Positions 57,974 through 64,000 of a DNA stretch of 64,000 bases are shown here, in pieces. Source of the DNA: Oidiodendron maius Zn (Eukaryota > Ascomycota > Leotiomycetes > Myxotrichaceae). Within the stretch, counting starts at the first letter, position 1, and every line of letters starts with the position of its first letter. The DNA lies in the NCBI GenBank assembly GCA_000827325.1, contig KN832889.1, positions 657,389-721,388 on the forward strand, read 5' to 3'. The position numbers and the translations under genes are program-made. The notes under the pieces were generated by a model. That model was not told the DNA's origin. It saw only the letters and a program-made list of their open reading frames with translations, and searched no databases.

Positions 57974-59808
57974 CTAAATAAATAGACGCCCCAAGTCCAG
58001 AGCTGGTAGATGTCGGCGCTTTGAAACGAGACGTCAAGGAGACTTTACTGCTGAGACATTTATCAACAGTTTCATTAGCGAACATTAAAATGATATTTAA
58101 GGATAATCTGAGAGATCATGGTAATAAAACCTCAGCAGCTCTTACGTCATGAAATAGACCATGACGAAACCGTGCACCAACACTACCTGAGGTGACTTGT
58201 AATTTGCGAAATGGAAAGAGCAACAAGGTTGGGCACAAAGCTCACTTCCAATATTTCCGAGGTCAAGAATTTCTAATGTTATGCCGCACACTTCTCCACT
58301 ACTACACTAATGTACTCCACTCCATGTGCGAGTCACGTACTTCTAACCTCGTCGCGTATCCTCCGCCTTCTACCCCAGATTCTAGTACAAAAGGAAACGG
58401 GTCAACGTCTAGCTGAATTTAGAATTAATTTGCCCTTGAAGCAATTTGGAAAGACAAGACCCCAGTATCCGGGTAGCAGCAAAGGTCTACAACTTTGGAG
58501 CAACAGCAATCCGTGACAGACGCGCCGCTAAACTTACATGACGTGATATTCCAATCAACTCACGCAAGCTCACGGATTTGGAAGAGACAGCTATAGTTGA
58601 GCACGTAGTCGAGCTATCTGCGTGTCATTTTAACGTAGATTATGACATGTAGAAGATATGGCCAAGCACCAGCCAGCGCTATGTATTCGATTGGTGGCAG
58701 ATATAACCACCAGAGAACCAAATGTGAAGATCTGAAGGTTATTTTTGAATAGTTCGTCCGTGTACAGAGTATGAATGCCAAGTAACTTGTAAAAGGCTAT
58801 GATGCACCAAGTAGTCATGTTACATGCGACGTCTCCACTTTGTGTAAGTCCAATGAGGTATTAAGTAAGCGCCGAAGGACCTCAAAAATGCCTGTATGGC
58901 CTGAAGGGTCTGTAAACCCGCAACGAGCCCAGATCTATTGGATTATAAGGCTATAGGTATGTACTTCATCATCTTCGTGGGAGGTAGGCAAGTAAAATCG
59001 GGAGTGGAAAGGTAGGGATCTGGCCATTGAAGCTAAGGCTATTTTATTGATTTTTTGTAGAGATCTTCGACAATGGTTATAGTCAGGAGGCATCAGCAAA
59101 CCCTATAACTCGCCACATTCGGACATAACTTTGTAATTACAGTGAATAGCGAAATCACATTCGTGGCCTTCCCACAAGGTGCATCAAATAAGACGATTAA
59201 ATGTATATCTATATCAAGCAGATGACTTGGCGTTGGGAGTCAAGGTTGCGTTGTTGAAGTCAGACATGAGCTTCAAAGCAGTGAGATGCCACCCTCTCCT
59301 CTACTGGAACTAAGCTATCCTACTGTACCCGTAGGAATAACATAAAATCACGTGCATGCACGCAACGTTTTGCTAACGAGCGACACACCATGGATCGCCT
59401 TGTGTTCGATTCATCAAACGTATCTAAGTGCAGTTTGGTATCAAGGGACTTCGATGAATAGACTCGCAAAAATTACCTATTGAATCCTAGTCATATCGCG
59501 CTCATTGCTTGGTTGGTATTGGTACGTCTTCTGACCCTGACAGAGAGCATCCACAGCATATAAGCACTGCTCTCTAATCTAGCTTAGATTAGAGTACTCT
59601 AAACCCAAAGCACCAAACCACTGCCGATGGCCCCCAACCCTCCGTTACGGCAAATTCGGGGATGATTCCCCCCCCACACCGGCAACAGTGTAGCCTGTAG
59701 TACTAGGAATCATATAACTACGAGGCAACAAACCGCGAATGATAGTCCAGCTTTCACAACCTAGCGAGATACATTGTTTTCACACACGGATATAATACTG
59801 TTAACATA
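57974..59808. other. 1.8-kb intergenic region
   Basis: No supported gene; several short frames without resemblance. A C-run stands at about 59669-59676. It contains the BVMO promoter. Confidence 0.5.
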
Positions 59809-61543
59809 ATGGGAGCTATAGATGCTATCGTTGTAGGGGCTGGCTTTGGCGGAATTGCGGCAACTTATGAGTGAGTACAAAGTACCTGGTGATAAGGTAG
59901 TCCTGGAACTCATGCATAACTTCGACAGATTGAAGCACGCTGGTTTCGATGTCCAATGTTATGAGAGAGAATCAGGCCCGGGCGGCGTCTGGAAGGAGAA
60001 CCGATATCCAGGTGCACGTTGTGACAGCGGCATGCCTGACTATCAGTTTTCCTACACTTCTACGTTGGAAGACTTCACATGGTCGTCCAAGTTTCCGGAT
60101 CGCCAGGAGATCTTGCGATATTTCAATCACAGCATAGAACGATTAGATCTTATTAACGACGTGATATTCAATTCAACGCTAGTCAAGGCCATCTGGGATG
60201 ATGTAGCCTGCCAGTGGACCCTCAGCTTTGAAGGAAAGAAAGATGTCACCTGCAAATGGTTTATCCCGGCTTTTGGTTACGCTTCGAAATCATATATGCC
60301 TAAATATCAGGGCATTGCTACGTTCCACGGGGCTCTATTCCATACAGCACAGTGGCCCGACGACATTGATCCTGTCAACAAGAGGGTGGCAATCATTGGT
60401 ACTGGTGCAAGTGGTGTGCAAGTGGTGCAGACCATAGCTTCTAAGACGAAACAACTAACCGTCTATCAAAAATCTCCAAATACGGCTCTTCCGATGCCTT
60501 CTCTATCCTGGCCTGTGGATGAGCAAAAGATTGTGAACAACACCGCAGAGATTCGCACAGGATTTTCCGTTCGACATTCGAATAACCAATTTGGTGCCTT
60601 TCCTGGACTTCCAGCGCCACGATTATTCTACGATGACACTCCTAGCGAACGCGAGATGTTCTACGCCGAAATGTGGAAGGCTGGTTTTGGATTCTGGTTA
60701 TTGAATTATAAAGAAACATTGCTAGAAGATGAGCCAAATCGTGAGGCATACGAGTACTGGGCTAAGAGAACCAGGACACGAGTTGAGGATCCCGTTAAAC
60801 GGGATATCCTAGCTCCTTTAACCCCTCGGTATCCCTTTGGGTCTAAGCGTCCCTCGTTAGAGCTAACGTACTACGAGGCTTTCAACAGTCCTCATGTTGA
60901 TATAGTTGATATATCAAAGGACCCAATTGTTGAAATTATTGAAACGGGCATCGTCACAAAGAACGTAACTACCGACTTCGACATTATTGTCTTTGCAACT
61001 GGATTTGACGCATTTACGGGAGGTCTAACCTCGATTGACATTGTTGGAAGAAATGGCAAGCTACTTCGTGATTACTGGGCTGACGGAGTGTTATCACATT
61101 TGGGTATTGCATGTCATGGATTCCCAAATATGTTGTATATCTATGGGCCTCAATCACCTGGACCTCTATGTAGCGGACCAACGTGTTGTCAACCGCAAGC
61201 TAAATGGATCGCGACAATGCTCACTGACATGAGGCGAATCAAGGCGCTAGCATTCGAAGCTACTCCAGAAGTTGAACGGACGTGGAAGCGACGTCTAGTA
61301 GAAGATTGGCAGTCTAAGGTATTTAGCAAGGCTAACAGCTATTATCAGGGCGCGAATATTCCTGGCAAGGTTATAGAACCTTTGATGTGGTACGTGGCAT
61401 AGAATATTATATTGAAGGTTATAATCATTGCTAACATATTATGTGGCCGCAGGGCCTGTGGAGTTGACAAGTATTTTGAAGCATTAGAGAAATGTCGGGC
61501 CAGAAATTGGGAAGGATTCCAAATTAGCCTTGAGTCTTCCTAG
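59809..61543 (+). CDS. Baeyer-Villiger (flavin) monooxygenase, cyclohexanone-monooxygenase type
   Basis: Three exons, 59809-59870, 59929-61389 and 61453-61543, 537 aa. Exon 1 holds the FAD-binding GAGFGG (residues 10-15). The NADPH-binding IIGTGASG lies at about 176-183. Between them the full BVMO fingerprint FxGxxxHxxxWP occurs as FHGALFHTAQWP (153-164). WKENRYPGARCD is the usual second FAD strand and FATGFDAFTGG the ATG motif. The last exon is easy to miss because exon 2 runs into a TAG at 61400. Splicing gtacgt..gcag gives ..LMWACGVDKYFEALEKCR and a family-like C-terminus. It inserts oxygen next to ketones to form esters or lactones. Probably cytosolic. Intact. Confidence 0.92.
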
Positions 61544-61754
61544 TTCCCTGCCAAAGAGAATCTACTTTACGAGGGCCGAGTGTTAAAGTACAGCAAACTA
61601 CTCAAATACCGTCCTTTTATGCGTTTAATTCTCATATACCATCCATTTCATACCACCTCTCATTCATATAACGTACCATACTTTTCAAAATATAATATAT
61701 CAGACATAAGATTATTTCTACGTTTAATCATACTACTGCAGATCTACATATAGA

Positions 61755-64000
61755 AAGCCCTAGTGTCCGCGAGGTTTGCGTTTGTCCTGGTGAGTGACAC
61801 GGCCTTCGCAGACTGCTGCGAAGCCTACTCCCACTCCAAGACTGTCCGGCATGGACGAGGCGTCAGTGTAGATCCTAATTATATCTAGGCAACTCTCCTT
61901 TTGGAGTTGAGCTAGGTGCGTCAGGGCGGCTTTGTCTTTTGGTTGTTGGCTGATCTCGACTCGGTATGGGGTGGTCCGTCCCCAAGGAGGGAACTTGAAG
62001 TGCTCTATTTGCTCCAGTGTCCTGGCATCGGGTAGGTCTTTAATAGAGTCTCTAATTCGCTCTAGTTGGGTCGGTCGGGCTCGAGAGACATGGTCTAGTC
62101 TTGCTAACTCCTTGTTAATTGGATAGCTAGGGGCCAACTTGTGCGTACGGAAGGAAAACTGCTGGAGGTTCTTGTCTAGTCTGATGCTTGGTGGTAATAA
62201 GGACGCTTCTAATTCTATAGGGAGGATAGGGGCAGTCCTGAATACTCCCAGTATCTTTCTTAGTGCTAGGTTTTGGAGTGCTTGGATGGGTTTCTTAAAC
62301 TGGGCTTGTCCTCTCCACCATATCACCGAGCTATAGTCGGCAATGCTAGTGATGCAAGCTATATAAAGCTAGCATATCGACTTGGGGGATAGGCCCCGCT
62401 CCGTATTAGCAAGTCTAGACATTCTTTGAAATGCCGACCCTGCTTGTGTGGTTCTGGTTGCAATATGTTGCTTAAATATAAGGCCTGGGTTAAACCAGAT
62501 TCCTAGCTATATGACTACCTCTTTGGGCTCTACAATTTCTCCGTTTGGTAGTTTGAGGTTTGTAGTCTTGGCTTGCTTTCCTATAGAGAAATGCATTAGT
62601 TCTGTCTTCATTAGGTTGGATTGTATTGCATTTTTGGCACCAAGCTTGTTAGCTTTACTATTTCCCTCTCAAGAATACAAATATTTTTTAAGGGCTGGCT
62701 GATGCTACTATAAGTGATATATCGTCAATATAGGAGAGTACCTTGGCTGCTAGGCGAGGGAAGAGCTCTCTGATATAGGTTAGGAAGAGTATAGGCGAGA
62801 CCGGGCTCCCCTGGGTATCCCGGTCTCGATTTTACTGAACTTTTCGGTTTGCCTATTGAAAGACAGCCTTAGTGTCCAGTTACTAAGAAATGTTAAGATC
62901 CAAGCAACTAGATTACTGGGCAGTTGGAGTTTTTGACGGATTCTAAGTAGTTGGTTCTTGGCCATATAATCAAAGGTGCCTTTTATGTCAAGGAAGAGTA
63001 TAGTTGTCTTGTGCTTTAGCTGCCTATTTGTTTCCACCTCATTGGTTAAGAGGAGTGTAGCGTCTATAGCGGATTTCTTGAGCCTACCTCCTATTTAGCT
63101 AGGATGAAGTAGGTGGGTAGTCTCGGCTAGATATCCGAGTCTCTAGGCTAGAATTCGCTCACTGACTTTACTAAGGCAGCTAAGTAGCGAAATGACCTGG
63201 CAGGCCTTGGGTGCTATATAGTCTGGCTTGCCCTCCTTCTTAAGGATGGCTCCTATAGCTTATCTCCAATATACCGGGTGATAGCCGATATCGACTGGGC
63301 TGGAGTATAGTCTATAGAATATATCTGGGATTGCTCTATAGTCATGGAGGATAATTTCTTGAGTGATTGAATCCAGGCCCGGGGTCTTTCCTTTAATTTT
63401 ATTAGAGCAGGCGTCTTCAAGTTCCGCTCTAGATAGGCTGGGCCAGTCCCACCTGGTCGAGGGTTGATAGTTTGTCCAATTTGGCTTGGGCATATCAGGT
63501 GGGTATAGGAATAGCATGTTTTGAAAGGCAAAGCATTTCCCTTGAAATATATCCTCTAGCCAGGTAGGAGAAGATTGGATAGGGGGCGTTCTCTCTACAT
63601 ATTTGTCTGATGAGTATGCCACAGCCTTGAAAATTGACTTCAAGTCTTCCTTTTCGAGGAACTGGTTCCAGTAGTCCTACTTGGCACGTTTGATTGCTAG
63701 GAAGTATGTATTCTTGGCTTAGAGGTATAGATGTTTTATGCTAGGATCTCTGGATATACCTTGTTATCTTTATATTATAGTTTTCCTAAGCGATTTAAGG
63801 TCATTATTCCACCATGGTTTGGACCTAGCCCCTGATTTGATTGATAGAGTACTAGCTTTAGCAGCTCTCGTTATCGCATCCGTAAGTTCAGAGGCCGCCA
63901 TGTCTAGTAGTGCTATAGTAAGCGTGTTATCTTCCAGAACACCTAGTTGGTTCTCCTAGCTAGGGGTTAGATTCCTAAGCTTATTTGAGTTTAGGTTTAC
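61755..64000 (-). mobile_element. Decayed Tad1-like LINE, 3' part (runs off the window)
   Basis: Reading on the minus strand from 64000: SKPWWNNDLKSLRK (linker before the RT), then AIKRAK..DYWNQFLEKEDLKSIF, and an RT leader NYQPSTRWDWPSLSRAELED. RT follows with GKTPGLDSI, ILFLDIKGTFD (catalytic Asp) and LSYIDDISLIVAS (YxDD box, near 62700). Next come an ALQNLALRKILGVFRTAP thumb/connection and the start of an RNase H domain (IIRIYTDASSMPDSLG), stopping near 61760 with most of RNase H absent. The frame changes several times and TAA/TAG codons are common, so it is inactive. The endonuclease part would lie beyond 64000. Confidence 0.85.

Overview
The window reads as nuclear DNA of a filamentous ascomycete, most likely in the Aspergillus/Penicillium (Eurotiomycetes) range. 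The evidence is genes split by many short GT-AG introns (mostly 45-80 nt), fungal-type regulators (two Zn2Cys6 proteins, a C2H2 protein, a bZIP), a yapsin-type protease, and decayed Tad1-like LINE, Fot1/pogo, Tc1 and LTR remains in AT-rich, RIP-like patches. All gene models were built by hand from splice signals and reading-frame closure. Where every exon joins in frame to one stop, I treat the gene as intact.

Layout. 0.4-1.7 kb: C2H2 regulator whose fourth finger has lost its metal ligands. 2.4-6.5 kb: gene relics (ankyrin repeats, a beta-hydroxyacid dehydrogenase) around a 665-bp inverted-repeat element. 7.3-8.0 kb: small alpha/beta hydrolase. 11.3-15.1 kb: a bZIP gene converging on an XlnR-like Zn2Cys6 regulator with eight exons. 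16.6-36.8 kb: a run of intact metabolic genes: HpcH/HpaI aldolase (macrophomate-synthase-like), DLH/SnoaL-like protein, amidohydrolase, MFS anion transporter, ARO8-like aminotransferase, extended-SDR reductase and zinc polyol/alcohol dehydrogenase. A complete Hop-like MULE DNA transposon (3,055 bp, identical 195-bp terminal repeats) sits inside this run. 36.9-44.3 kb: LINE, Tc1 and GH27 relics, a maltose-acetyltransferase-type gene, a solo LTR, a foldback repeat and a TA-flanked MITE. 45-48.3 kb: a second Zn2Cys6 regulator converging on an SDR gene. 48.4-52.1 kb: transposon graveyard plus a small Ala/Ser-rich cell-surface protein. 52.7-61.5 kb: GPI-type aspartic protease, a ferric-reductase relic, an FMN alpha-hydroxyacid dehydrogenase and a Baeyer-Villiger monooxygenase. 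61.8-64 kb: a decayed LINE running off the end.

How the genes may work together (inference). The amidohydrolase and the MFS carrier are divergently transcribed. With the aminotransferase, reductase, alcohol dehydrogenase and aldolase they form a plausible uptake-and-breakdown or tailoring route: import of an N-acyl or peptide-like acid, hydrolysis, transamination to a 2-oxo acid, then reduction or aldol cleavage. The XlnR-like regulator lies next to the aldolase, and a CGG/CCG palindrome sits about 150 bp upstream of the aldolase start. I saw no polyketide synthase, NRPS, terpene synthase, Starship captain, tRNA or CRISPR in the window.
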